Shown here one piece after another: positions 19,672 through 30,503 of a stretch of DNA of 64,000 nt. The stretch is from assembly GCA_020024755.1 (NCBI GenBank), contig JAHHTH010000001.1, positions 124,001 through 188,000 of the forward strand, in the 5' to 3' direction. The notes beneath the pieces are model-generated. The model worked only from the letters and a program-made list of their open reading frames with translations, did not search any database and was not told the DNA's origin. How positions within the stretch are numbered: the first letter of the stretch is position 1; the number at the start of each line of letters is the position of its first letter. A program made the position numbers and the translations under genes. The stretch is from Mycoplasmataceae bacterium. GTDB taxonomy: Bacteria; Bacillota_I; Bacilli_A; Mycoplasmatales; Mycoplasmoidaceae.

Positions 19672-21504
19672 CTATTTTCTATATAAACCTAACTCTTGAA
19701 ATAATTTATTGAAATTATTATATGTATTTTTATGCAATTGATTTGCATTTTTTAATTGAAGTAAATTCTTAGCTTTTTTAGCCTTAGTTTCTTTTTCTTT
19801 TACCTTGCAATATTTTAGTGCATCTGAATGTTCAAATAAACTTTCTATAGCCTTTCCTTCTTTACCAATTTTTATATAATTTTCTCCTAGAGTTTCTAAT
19901 CTCTTTAATCATTCTTTATTTGGATCTACAGAAGGTGTACCTAAATCATTATCAGTAGTAGCCACTATTTTAAGATCAGGATACTTTTTCTTTAGATTTA
20001 TATATGTAGGGTAAACTCCTTTATAACCGCTATTAAATATTGGTGTCTTTAAGAATTTAATATCTTCAGGAACTTTATAACCAAAAATTCTAGCTAGATG
20101 AGTTAATAAAATCTCATCTGATTTTCCTTCTACAATAACATTAATTCCTGTTTTAGTGCATTCATTAATTTCATAGTCAGGAATATATTTAATATAAGAA
20201 AATAATTGCAGTTCATCTTCACAATTTTTTTCTTCCATAAATTCATTTGCTTCTGTCAGTGTTCAATGTTTTTTATTACTTGTACTTCTGAATGAAATAT
20301 ATACATTTTCATTTTCAATATCTTCAGGTAAAAAGAATAGAGAATGAGTACATAAAATAAATCTCGCATCAGTAGCTTCTGATACTTCGTAAAATCAGTT
20401 TTTAACGTGTGTTTGCATAACAGGATGCATTCCAGTTTCTGGCTCATCAACTATTACTAATGTTTGATTATCAAGATTGGAGATATTGTTTAATATATTC
20501 AACAATACTTTAGTTCCTGTTGATAATTCATTAAAGTTTATTTTTTCATTAGTAACACGATCATAGAATTCAATTGCTACATTTAATTCTATATTTTCAT
20601 TTGCATTAGATGGTTCTATTTTATTAAATATAATTTTAGTTTGGATTGGTTGAGATAAAATAGCACTTAATCAATTTGAAATTGAGTTTTGAAATTCAAT
20701 ATCATTAGTAAGTTTTACTATATCATTAACATCCATAAATCTAAAGCTATCTTTAATTGATGAATTAATGATGAGATTATATAAAATTTTAAAGTCAAAA
20801 AAGCTTTTAGCAGAGATTGTAAATTTGTCATTTAAATAATTTAAATCTAGATTCTTGTTAAGTACCATTTCTGTTGTACTATGAATCGCTGAAATATAAT
20901 AACATTTTATCTTTTCTAATGACTTAGATAATTCATTGTTAATTCTTCTAAATTGTTCAGTATATGGTTTAACTTGTTTTCATTCTTCTTGATAATCATT
21001 ATTCGACTTAATAGCTTCACTTAGTTTTTCAACAAGTTCATAATAATTATTGCTTGTATTTATGATGGGTAAAATTAATTCACTATATGCTATTGGTTTA
21101 GCATTTTCTCATTCATTAGTTATGCTTTTAATTTTTGAGTAATAGTATTGTGATATTGAGTCTAATAATTCTTCTTTAGTAAATTTATTTTGTTGCTTAA
21201 AATTACTAAATACATCAATTAATGCACTTCTTGATTTTTTATCAAATATTTTTTCATCAAGAATAAATAATTCTAATTGGTTTAGATCATATTGATTCAT
21301 TGATTTATTAATAGTTAAGACAGAAGAATCACCACCGCTATTATTACAAGCAGCTACTTCCTTACTAAGTCCTTTTAAGAACATTGATTTACCTGATCCA
21401 TTTTGGCCAATAATTGTAATGATTTTAGATTTGCTAAAATCAAGTTCAACTCCTAGATCATGCATCCCAACTTTATCTTTAGTTCTGATTAAATCTATTG
21501 ACAT
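19672..21504 (-). CDS. OLD-family ATPase with TOPRIM nuclease domain
   Basis: Encodes 610 residues. The N-terminal half is an SMC/ABC-like ATPase: Walker A GQNGSGKS at 33-40, signature LSTGT and Walker B LVIVDEPETGMHP. The C-terminal half holds a TOPRIM domain with INVIVEGKSDEI (Glu and Lys at 459-461) and ATTDNDLG (Asp518, Asp520), the metal-binding acids of OLD nucleases. OLD proteins cut DNA and act in phage exclusion. It is the first gene of a two-gene operon with the 735-aa unknown. A perfect 10-bp inverted repeat lies in its leader. It may be a Class 1 OLD with an added partner or a new two-gene defence module. Confidence 0.85.
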
Positions 21505-21515
21505 ATAATAATACC

Positions 21516-21546
21516 TTTATGGTTTTACAAACCATAAATAATTATA
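21516..21546 (-). promoter_or_regulatory. OLD operon promoter with inverted repeat
   Basis: On the minus strand a TATAAT lies at 21546-21541. Just downstream, TTTATGGTTT at 21516-21525 and AAACCATAAA at 21529-21538 form a perfect 10-bp inverted repeat with a 3-base centre. It covers the expected start of transcription and the ribosome site, so it could be an operator or an attenuating RNA hairpin. Confidence 0.5.
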
Positions 21547-21593
21547 TTACTAATGCATATGTTTAATGATAAAGAAATATAAAATGTATTCTA

Positions 21594-22310
21594 CTATTTA
21601 AGTGGAATGTTAGTATCAGCAAAATAAATAGCTTCTGGTTTTTGTTGAGATAGTTGATTTAGATAGTTAGAATATGCTTGACTGTCCATAATGTATGAAC
21701 TGATTCCATATGAATCTAATAATGCTTTTACTTGTTCTAATGTAGCAATTTGATCTTTTGTAACATTCATTACTTCAAAGAAACCATAATATTTGAAATA
21801 TTCTAAAACATTTTCAAATGCATAAGGTACACCTTGTTGTTCATAGTAAGATGCTAAGTAGTAATTAAAGTGTTCGTAAGCAATATTTGATTGGTTGCAA
21901 TCAATAATTAAATATGTTGCATTTTCATCTACAAAATCAGTATCATTACTTGAAGTAATTTGTTCACCTGTATTTGCAAAACATTTAGGACATACTCTGC
22001 TCTTGTCTTCTGGTAATCCAATATCAATAAATCTTATTGTTTTATTGTTACAGCATGAACATTTAGTTTTTAAAATTGCATTAGCTTTAAAAACTTGTCT
22101 AAAGATATCCTTTTTAGCTTCACGATCTAGATTTTCTCAACATGTTTCACAAATGTAATAATATCTTGCACCTGAAGATAATGCATCATTTGATTTTGAT
22201 GTTTCATTAAAGATATGTAATCCACTTTCAATATCTTGCTTACAGTAGTCACAAAATTTAGTTCCACCAAATGGTTTAGCATACTTCTTATAAAATTCAT
22301 TCTTAGTCAT
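21594..22310 (-). CDS. zinc-ribbon protein of unknown function
   Basis: Encodes 238 residues. Four Cys pairs are spaced along the first half: CDYC (20-23), CETC (about 54-57), CSCC (about 84-87) and CPKC (about 107-110), enough for two zinc ribbons. The second half (after NATYLIIDCNQSN) is a mixed fold of about 120 residues rich in Tyr and Gln, perhaps a protein-interaction domain. The first ribbon pair resembles the 165-aa protein at 56524 (Cxxx spacing and YxCExC). Nothing shows an enzyme. It is transcribed towards the OLD operon with an 89-base gap containing that operon's own promoter. Confidence 0.65.
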
Positions 22311-22397
22311 AATTTACTTCCTATCTATATATAACTTATTTAATTATAATACAGATGGACTTATTCAATAATAAGATAATTTGTAAGTAATTAATTA

Positions 22398-23783
22398 TTA
22401 CTTTCCTAAATTATGTTTTGCAATAACTTCCTTCATAAATTGTTTGTTGATTAAAAAAGTCATAAAGTGTGGGATAGTTAATGTGTTATTTACATATCCA
22501 ATATTGCTACATTTAATTTTGATTGCAAACAATATATCTTTGCTTTTAATTTCATCTGACATTAATACTTTCATACTTTTACTATTTCCATCTTTTGCTT
22601 TCACTTCAATTGGACATATTTTTAAATTAAATTGCGTTAAGAAGTCTATTTCATATTTATCACTGTAATAGAATAATGGAATTGAATTTTTTGAAAAAGC
22701 ATCAGCAATAATATTTTCATAAATATAACCTTTATATGTTTTCATATCTCCAGAAATAATGGCATCATATATATCTGAATCAAACATAGACATTAATAAC
22801 CCAGTGTCTTGCATATATATTTTAAATGAGTTAGAGATAGCGTATCCTTCAATAGGGAATTCAATATTTGATACATTGTTACATATAGAAATAATTCCAG
22901 CATCACTCAATCATCTAATACTTGCTTCGTAATCCTTATACTTTTTACCTTTTTTAACTTGATTAAATTGAAACTTATTCTTTTCTTTAGCTAATTGACT
23001 TGGAATAGATTGAAACACCTCTCTAATCTTTTGCAATTCAGTATTGTTAACATATGCTTTTTCTTGTGTATTTAAATGCTTACCAAAATCGGATTCATAT
23101 GAAGATAAAATGTTTAATTGAGTTTCTCTTACCTGATTAAAATCTCTAGTATCTAAAAATGTTTTAATGGCTTCTGGCATTCCACCAACACATATGTAAT
23201 ATTTAAAAATTTTATTATATGTATCCAATATAGTTTCTGGAATAGTCTTTAAATCTAATAAGAAGTTTTTAAGTTTATTAATTTCATTTTCATCATATCC
23301 ATATGCTCATAAAAATTCTTCAAAATCCATAGGTTTCATATTAATAAAATATTCTGATCCAACTGGAATACTAGCATCAGATTTTTTACTATAACCAACT
23401 ATACCTAATGTAGAACCAGTTGCAATAATATCAAATCTACCATCTTCACAGAATGGTTTTAAACTTGATCTTGCCTTTGCGCAATCTTGTATTTCATCAA
23501 ATATAATTACTGTTTTATGTGCAACAAAATTAGCAGAAGGTAATTTTGCAGATATTAATGAAATAATGTTATTTACATCTAAATCACCTTCAAAACATTT
23601 CTTTATTTCTTGGTTTTCAAAGAAATTAATATAGACAACATTTTGATAATTAGCTTCAGCAAATTTCTTAACTATAAATGTCTTTCCGATTTGTCTTGCA
23701 CCTTTTATAACTAATGCAGTTCTCTTTCTAGATAGTGATTGCTTTCAATTAAGCATTTCATTATAAACTTTTCTTTTATACAT
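22398..23783 (-). CDS. AAA ATPase with DUF4143-type C-terminus
   Basis: Encodes 461 residues. Walker A GARQIGKT is at 28-35, Walker B VIIFDEIQ near 100, and an arginine/sensor loop IIATGSTLG follows. The C-terminal part carries ICVGGMPEAI and RWLSDAGII and ends in a PD-(D/E)xK-like block (YEIDFL...ICPIEVKAKDG). This order is that of the widespread standalone ATPase plus DUF4143 proteins, whose cell role is unsettled. It stands alone, minus strand, just beside the tandem repeats at 23821-23945, which lie on its promoter side. Such genes are mobile among host-associated bacteria, so transfer is possible. Confidence 0.85.
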
Positions 23784-23820
23784 ATAGCCTCTAATTCTAT
23801 TTTAGTATAAAAAGTAGTAA

Positions 23821-23945
23821 TTTAGCACCTTTTTATGGGGAGTTTTTAAATTTAGTACTTTTTTATAGGGAGTTTTACTATATGGTTAGTACCTTTTTAT
23901 GGGGACTTTTTAAATTTAGTACTTTTTTATAGGGAGTTTTGCTAT
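23821..23945. repeat. four tandem copies of a 30-34 bp repeat
   Basis: The core TTTAGTACTTTTTTATAGGG, followed by AGTTTT, with variants GCACC/GTACC and ATGGGG/ATAGGG, starts at 23821, 23851, 23885 and 23915. Copies 1 and 3 resemble each other more, as do 2 and 4, so a 64-bp two-unit block seems to have doubled. It is too short and lacks unique spacers, so it is not CRISPR. It covers the upstream region of the ATPase gene on the minus strand. Confidence 0.75.
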
Positions 23946-24052
23946 TAAGTTGACCCAATAAACGTTAATAACAACATCTTGATTATTTATGAGGAATTTT
24001 AACTTTCCACTAATGAGACAAAATAATAATTTAATTATTATAAATAATAATG

Positions 24053-24155
24053 TATAATTTTAATCGCAGTGAAATTTTCACTGCTTCAACCGCTCTTACA
24101 AGGTAATAAGTGCTTTTAAGCCACCTTCGAATAGGCGAGTCTAAGTTTAAGGAGG
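24053..24155 (+). promoter_or_regulatory. rplU promoter and L21 ribosomal leader
   Basis: TATAAT at 24053-24058 is followed by a leader starting near 24065. It has a perfect stem, GCAGTGAA at 24066-24073 with TTCACTGC at 24077-24084, then the segment ACCGCTCTTACAAGGTAATA and a GCCACCTTCGAATAGGCGAG stem region, matching the general form of the L21 leader found before rplU in Firmicutes and relatives. GGAGG at 24151-24155 serves rplU. L21 or another factor is thought to bind it for autoregulation. Confidence 0.65.
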
Positions 24156-24160
24156 ATTTT

Positions 24161-24460
24161 ATGTTTGCTATTTTCCAAACAGGTGGAAAACAATATAAAG
24201 TTCAACAAGGTGAAAGTATTTACGTTGAAAAACTAGACAACAAACCAGGTGAATCAATTACATTCAATGAAATCATGATGGTTGATTCTAAAATTGGAAC
24301 TCCTTATGTTCAAGGAGCGTCTGTAACAGCAAAAGTTGTTAAACATGGTAAAGGTCCTAAAATTAGAATTATTAAATTTAAGTCTAAGAAACACCATTTA
24401 AAAAGACAAGGTCACAGACAACCTTACACTCAGCTATTAATTGAATCAATTAAAGCGTAG
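24161..24460 (+). CDS. rplU: 50S ribosomal protein L21
   Basis: Encodes 99 residues. The ATG at 24161 is chosen over one at 24110 because it follows GGAGG and gives the normal N-terminus FAIFQTGGKQYKVQQGE. The RNA-binding C-terminal end KSKKHHLKRQGHRQPYT is typical of L21. It binds 23S rRNA next to L20. It heads the rplU-prp-rpmA operon that is conserved across Firmicutes and Mollicutes. Confidence 0.98.
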   Translation: MFAIFQTGGKQYKVQQGESIYVEKLDNKPGESITFNEIMMVDSKIGTPYVQGASVTAKVVKHGKGPKIRIIKFKSKKHHLKRQGHRQPYTQLLIESIKA

Positions 24461-24466
24461 TCTTTT

Positions 24467-24766
24467 ATGATTAAAATTGAATTGTTTCAAAATGGTATTT
24501 TAATTCAAGGACATGCCCAAGCAGAAGATATTGGCAAAGATATCTATTGTGCAGGTGTAAGTGCAATTGCTCAAGGTGCTATTAATTGATTTAATCAAGA
24601 TGATATTACTTATGAGATAAAAGATGCATACCTTAAATTAAAAATTAATAATCTAACTTCTAAGAATGTTGAATTATTAAAATTACTTGAGATTCAATTA
24701 TGATCATTAGATACTATTGAGTATAGAAAATATATTCAATTTATCAAAAATAAAAAGGATATGTAA
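24467..24766 (+). CDS. prp: ribosomal-processing cysteine protease Prp
   Basis: Encodes 99 residues. The catalytic pair is visible as His in IQGHAQAED (residue 16) and Cys in IYCAGVSAI (about residue 28). Prp removes the N-terminal extension of ribosomal protein L27 in bacteria lacking the short L27 form. Its neighbour rpmA in this window encodes an extended L27 with the expected cleavage motif, so the pair is functional on paper. It lies six bases after rplU with no separate promoter. Confidence 0.93.
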
Positions 24767-24768
24767 TT

Positions 24769-25068
24769 ATGGATAAATTAATCAAAATTAATCTTCAATT
24801 ATTCGCATCTAAGAAAGGGGTAGGTTCTACTAAGAACGGTAGAGACTCTAATCCTAAATTCTTAGGGGCTAAATTAGCTGATGGACAAATGGCAAAAGCA
24901 GGACAAATCATTTACAGACAAAGAGGAAATAGAATTTACCCTGGTAAAAATGTTGGTCAAGGTACAGATCATACATTATTTGCAAAAACTGATGGTGTTG
25001 TAAAATACACTAAGTTTGCAGATAATAAAACTAAAGTTTCAGTTCTTGTTGAAGCTCAATCAAAATAA
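24769..25068 (+). CDS. rpmA: 50S ribosomal protein L27, Prp-cleaved form
   Basis: Encodes 99 residues. The N-terminal extension MDKLIKINLQLFASKKG contains the Prp motif LQLF-A-KKG; cleavage after Phe would expose the mature A-S-K-K-G end that reaches the peptidyl transferase centre. The core SKKGVGSTKNGRDSNPKFLG and GNRIYPGKNVGQGTDHTLF is standard L27. Two bases separate it from prp. A terminator follows. Confidence 0.98.
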   Translation: MDKLIKINLQLFASKKGVGSTKNGRDSNPKFLGAKLADGQMAKAGQIIYRQRGNRIYPGKNVGQGTDHTLFAKTDGVVKYTKFADNKTKVSVLVEAQSK

Positions 25069-25095
25069 TTGATTAGAGTTTAATGAATAGTTATA

Positions 25096-25127
25096 AAAAC
25101 ACATCTATTAAGTTAGGTGTGTTTTTA
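25096..25127 (+). terminator. rho-independent terminator
   Basis: AAAACACATCT at 25096-25106 pairs with AGGTGTGTTTT at 25115-25125 (one G-T pair), followed by T. It ends the rplU-prp-rpmA operon. Confidence 0.85.
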
Positions 25128-25175
25128 TATCTAGTTGAAAGACTTTTAATTGATTACTAGATTATAATTATTGTT

Positions 25176-28145
25176 GTGAAAAATAAAGCTAAAAAAATTC
25201 TAGCAATATTAGGTTCAATATCATTACTAGGTATAGGATTATCTAGTTGATATAATTTTGACATAACAACATCTACAACTAAGTTAAATCAAAACTGAGA
25301 GTCATATCGCCACACATTAAAATTCAATGATAAAAATAATGCTGCTCAAATTGCTCAATCATTACAACCTGGTATATTACCATTTACAGGCTTTGAAAAT
25401 AGTGTTAGACCAACACAACTTTTTGCATTAGGTTATGATAGCATATTATACGCATCAGCTAATGCAGCTAACTCAACAACTTTAAATCCTTGATTATTTA
25501 ATGATAAATCAAGAGAACTGACTAAGAATGACAATACTAAATTATTCAACATTTCAACTAATTATACATATTGAAGTTCACACCACACATATGTTGGTGC
25601 TCAATTAACATTTTATGATGATACATATTCATATGATATTACTATCAATTGTGTAGATACAGAAAGCAACGATATACATAACATTGTATTAGCTAAAGAT
25701 ATTCATCCTAATCTTGATATGATTTGTTCAAGTGCTATTGATTTAACTTTTAACAATGAAGCTGATAAATGAAACTATACAAAAATGATATTAACTAGAT
25801 CTAGAATCCAAAATGTAATTGGCAATACATTCTTCTTTACTTCAAATACAAATATTAATGATAAGAATGAACTTGTCAAAGGTGACTATATGTTTCAAAT
25901 CAACAATAATTGAACAATTCGTAGTTATCCATGTGAATTACCTTTTTATAGTAGAACAACTTATCGTAGATTTGGAACTAATGTAGGTTATGCAAATGGT
26001 AAATATTATATGTTTGCTAGTGCTTACACACCTTCTAATGGTTTAAGAACTGAAATGTGAACTACTGAGGATTTATCTAATCCATGAGATTGACCAATAG
26101 TTAATCGTGGAGTTTGAGAAGTAGTTCACTTCTCCTCTGAAGCTACTGCTCTTAGAACACCTAATTGAGGATATCTAAAAATTAATAATGATGATGACTG
26201 ATATTATGGCAGGATGATTAACTATGATAATGAATTCAGTTTCTATTCTAGTTTTAAAAAACCTGGAGCTTGAACTGCTGTAACAACTGCAGATCTCATC
26301 TTTGATTATGGCGATAAATCAGAAGTTAAGGATAAGGATTTTGATTTTAATATAGTTGACACAATGCTAGTTGATGATTATATGTATTTCTATGCTAAAA
26401 ACTCAGTTGCTAATCAAGGACAATTCTTAGGCAATATAGTTGGTAAGTTTAATATCAAATTATACATGGATTCAATCAGACGTACAATTGGTTATAATGT
26501 CATCGATTGAAAGGGATATAACACACCAGATTGTGCTATTAGTATTTATACTTGTGCTGACCCTTATATAGTAGATCCAGGATCAGTAGAAGATTCACCA
26601 GGATTTGTACCTATTCCTTCATCTGATGGTAGTAAAATTTTTTTATTTCAAAACTATTCTACTAATGTATGAATTATTGATACTGAATTAGATTATAAAT
26701 ATGGGATGCTATTAGATAATTTCTACAGACCTATCAATAAACCGATTGATACTAAAAATACTAAGTGAAGAAATATAGGCAGCATGTCTATCTATCAATT
26801 TAATAAAGACTATGCAAATTTAATCACTAGTAGAACTAAAGGCATAGACTGAAGGAGTGCTGTTTATAATAACTTAAAATATCTTTACTCAAATTATCCA
26901 AGTGATATATCGATTAATAATATCACAGTCTCACAACTTGCTACTAGACCATTAATAGGTGAAATAGATTTGGAAATTACATTAAATAAAGTTTATTTTA
27001 ATGGTGAAATAAGAACAGATAAAAATTGTAGTGGAAAGCTAACAATTAAAGAGTTTAAAAAGACTATTCCTACTCCAGATAATTATTCATTTAAATTAGC
27101 AAATACAATTGAAATAAAACAAGAAAATACTAATCTAATTTTCAATGTTATCAAAACAGAATTAATTGATAATAACATCATTCCATATGATGCAATAATT
27201 TCAATGAAACTAGATGTTACTCCTAATCCTCAATTTAATGCAAAAAAGAGCGCAATATACCAAGTTACATCTTCTAAATATTTCGATGATAAAGGTAATA
27301 TTATTGAAACACCAAAAGATATTGTTGTAATTGCCATCTCAACTCATCCTACATCATGAAAACAAACTAGTGCAAATAATGGTATACAATTTTCAGTAAA
27401 AAAAGATTCAGAATTAACCACTTATATAGATAAGACATTAAATGATATTGATCCTTATTATTTTAATGAATTTTTGTTTAATCATAAAACACAAATATTT
27501 AATGAATTACCAGAAGGATTATTAATTGATAATTGTAGTATAAAATTCTACAAGAAAGAATCTTTACCAAAAGAAGGAAAGCTAGTACTAGGATTTATTA
27601 TTGACAAAATATATGTAGATGATCATGTTGAAAATAAATCATTAGAATGTAAAGTGAGTATTGTAGATTTTAAATTGCAACCACCAAGTAATCTAAAAGA
27701 TATAGATATGAAGATAGGAAATAATAAAATATTTCCAGAAAAAAATAGCGCAGCTTTTAATGCTATTCTTGATGAAGTAAAAACTGAAATACTAACTAAT
27801 AATAAATATATCTTACCACCTGATACTAAAGTTAATCTATTACTAAAATCTAGAATTAAAGATGGCGCAGTTTTTATCGCTAGTATCAATCAATATTATG
27901 ATCAAAATGGTTGATATGTAAATCAATACAAACCTTTCTATGTAACTACTAGTGGATATCAAGTAGATAATAATTTACCATCAAGAGAAGATGCAACAAA
28001 CATAAGATATTTTAGAAAGATAGATTTAAGTATCTTTAATTGAATCTATAGTGCTGGATTTTGAGTTACTATAATTATTGTTATATTAATCCCTATCATC
28101 ATAACTAGTGTTACTGTTTATGCTAAGAAAAGAAATAAATTCTAA
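25176..28145 (+). CDS. very large surface protein with two membrane anchors
   Basis: Encodes 989 residues from a GTG start. TATAAT at 25163-25168 ends 7 bases before it and there is no Shine-Dalgarno, so the mRNA should be leaderless. An N-terminal anchor (ILAILGSISLLGIGLSS, residues 7-23) and a C-terminal helix (VTIIIVILIPIIITSVTVYA) with a KKRNKF tail frame a big extracellular part. Residues 30-590 are rich in Tyr, Trp and Asn with beta-propeller-like spacing; 600-920 is a run of Lys/Ile-rich blocks like mycoplasma lipoprotein-associated repeats. No enzyme motif is clear. Probably a surface adhesin or scavenging protein. Confidence 0.75.
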
Positions 28146-28996
28146 TCATTATAATAGTAATCATTTAATCTTGAAAGGTCATTAGCAGGAACTGTTTCTT
28201 GGTAATTCTTTTTCTTAATAGATAATGATTTACTTGAGAATCCAACTACACTAGCAAATCATAGTACTAAAGCTACAATAAATGTGATCATATAGCCTAG
28301 TGCTGGATTTTTAAAACTTGAATCGTGAATAACATCTAAAATGATTTTTCTTTGGTCATTAAATGTATTAACAATATCAAGCATTTTCTTTTGCAATTCA
28401 TTAGCATGCTTATTTCATCATTCTAATGTCATATTTGTTACACTTCCATTATTATCTTGGATGTAGTTAAAAACTGAATCTATTTTATTAAATACAATTT
28501 TAGCTGGTTGATATAAATCGTTTTTAATTAGACTAATATAAGCACAAGCACCGAACATAACTAATATTATTAGAAAAATATTGATTGATCTCTTAATGCA
28601 ATTTAATTGATATGCTTTTCGATTAGGAAAAATTGTTTGATAACAAAAATATTCAGAATATCATAAAGCAACATTACAACCAATTCTAGTTAGTAAGAAG
28701 ATTACTAATATAGGAATAATTCCTTCTAAAGAAACTCTTAGTGCTATATTTAGTTGATCATTGATATTAGATAATAATTCTAATGCTTGTTTTGCTTTTT
28801 CAAATCCTTGTTCATTATTTAAGTCAACTTGGTTAAGTTTAATAACATTATTACCTAACACAATAGCTGTGATTGAAATAGTAAGAATAACTGCAAGAAA
28901 AATAAATCCAACAATAGTTGAAATTCATAATTCATATGTTCTAATTGTTTTAGGTAATTCCTTACCTATAAGCTTCTTTTCATTATTCTTAAACAC
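28142..28996 (-). CDS. four-helix membrane protein
   Basis: Encodes 284 residues from a GTG start, the only start possible after an in-frame stop just upstream. Membrane helices lie near residues 25-48, 88-110, 140-160 and 228-250, with a large soluble loop (about 165-225) containing two adjacent TGA-coded Trp. A TAAAAT just upstream and the lack of a Shine-Dalgarno suggest a leaderless message. Its end overlaps the end of the convergent surface protein gene by four bases. Family not recognised. Confidence 0.6.
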
Positions 28997-29032
28997 AACA
29001 TAATTTTATCAAATAACAGACTTCATGATTTA

Positions 29033-29554
29033 CTAATCATTTATTTTCTTTGTATAGACTTCATAAAAATCATTTTCAAACATCTCTTCAAGTGAATCAC
29101 TAGCACCGTTTATCAAGTTACCTTGTTCTTGTAAAAGCATTTGTGTAGTTCTAGCAATAAACTCTTCATCAAATGGCTTTTCTTCAACTAATTGTTTTAT
29201 TGGATATTGAGTACCATTTAGAGTAATATATTCAAAAATATTGGATTGATTATATTCAATTAATTGTTGGTATTCAATATCAGTTATTAAACTACATTGC
29301 AAATTTTGAGATTGCAACACCTCTAAAATCTCAGATGCACTTTCAAAATTGTTATATTCATTAAAAACATAGATACCATGTTCAGCCATCTCATTAATAA
29401 ATGAATTTTTGACATATGGATAATCACGATACATTTGGCATATTGCACTTAAAGTTTTTTCTAATTGTTCAAGTCCAAAATTTTGTACATTATCTAAAAC
29501 AATGTAATACCTATTAGCTTTTGGTTTGTGTTTGAATAAATTTCTAAAACCCAT
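29033..29554 (-). CDS. hypothetical soluble protein
   Basis: Encodes 173 residues (start MGFRNLFKHKPKANRYYIVL). It is Gln/Glu-rich with an acidic C-terminus and no membrane segment. The order of strands and helices in the first 110 residues could be a ferredoxin-like fold. It lies 23 bases downstream of the HAD phosphatase gene on the same strand, so they probably share a transcript. Family not recognised. Confidence 0.6.
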   Translation of the reverse strand: MGFRNLFKHKPKANRYYIVLDNVQNFGLEQLEKTLSAICQMYRDYPYVKNSFINEMAEHGIYVFNEYNNFESASEILEVLQSQNLQCSLITDIEYQQLIEYNQSNIFEYITLNGTQYPIKQLVEEKPFDEEFIARTTQMLLQEQGNLINGASDSLEEMFENDFYEVYTKKIND

Positions 29555-29577
29555 CTTATATTTATTTTACTGATATT

Positions 29578-30453
29578 TTATATATCTAATAGCATTTCTA
29601 GGCCATCGCCAACAAAGTCACTAGCTGGTGCATCGATCACATGTGTACAAGCTTCCTTTATAATTGGATTAGCAGATTCTCTAGTAACAGATATTCCTGC
29701 ATGTTTTAACATTTCTAAATCATTAAATGAATCTCCAAATGCAATAATTTCTCCATCTTTGATATTGTAAAATTTTTCTTGTAAATATTTAATAGCATTA
29801 TATTTGTCTACATCTTGACAAACAAGTTCTACCGCATCATCCAATGTTTTTAAAATATTAATGCCAGGTACAATATCATAAATATCCTTTTTTAATTCTT
29901 CTAATTCAAAAGGATCTTTAATTTGAACTATTGCCTTATATACTCCTTTTACACTTTCAAGACTATCAGCTTCATATACTTTAAATACATCTTCATGTAG
30001 AGATTCATAGCGTTTTAATTCTTCAATATATTGTTTATAGTTATCACCTGATTTACTTCTTAAAAATATAATTTCATTATTAACACCATAAATAAGGATC
30101 AAATATTTATTTGGATGTTTTTCTTCCAAATAATCTCTTAGCTTAGTATCAATTAAAACTTTTGCTTGATCACTAAGCTTTTGTTCATAAATAACTTCTT
30201 TATTATCATAGTCGTAAATATGAGAACCATTAAGACCTATTACATATGATTTTTTAGGTAATTCAATTTTATAACGCTTTAATATGTCACAAACATCTGC
30301 ACAATGTCTTCCAGTAGCAATTGTTACATTATATTTACCATTTGATGATGCTTTATTCAATGCATTAATTGAGTCTTCTGCAATTCTAAAATGTGTTCCT
30401 TCATGATCAATTAATGTTCCATCTAAATCTGAGATAATTCACTTAATATCCAT
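29578..30453 (-). CDS. Cof-type HAD phosphatase
   Basis: Encodes 291 residues; the start at 30453 gives the motif I end IISDLDGTLID and follows AAAGGAGG. Motif II is TIATGRH, motif III is the Lys of the DKYNAI region and motif IV is IAFGDSFNDLEML, all expected for Cof-subfamily HAD hydrolases with a large C2 cap. Such enzymes dephosphorylate small sugar phosphates and cofactors; the substrate is not predictable. A terminator separates it from trxA upstream. Mycoplasmas usually have several of these genes. Confidence 0.92.
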
Positions 30454-30467
30454 AATAACCTCCTTTA

Positions 30468-30496
30468 AATAAAAAAACTAGTCAAAAGACTAGTTT
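30468..30496 (-). terminator. rho-independent terminator for trxA
   Basis: AAACTAGT at 30475-30482 pairs with ACTAGTTT at 30489-30496. Read on the minus strand it is followed by a run of T (complement of 30468-30474), so it ends trxA. Confidence 0.85.
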
Positions 30497-30503
30497 CTAA
30501 ACA

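Noticed and set aside
17416..21504. Gabija system (GajA-GajB)
   Set aside because: The OLD-type protein fits GajA, but the partner has no Walker A or helicase motifs expected of GajB.
23821..23945. CRISPR array
   Set aside because: Repeats are adjacent with almost no unique spacer, the units alternate between two variants, and no cas gene is near.
24110..24160. Upstream ATG for rplU at 24110
   Set aside because: It lies in the L21 leader; the ATG at 24161 has GGAGG and gives the normal L21 N-terminus.
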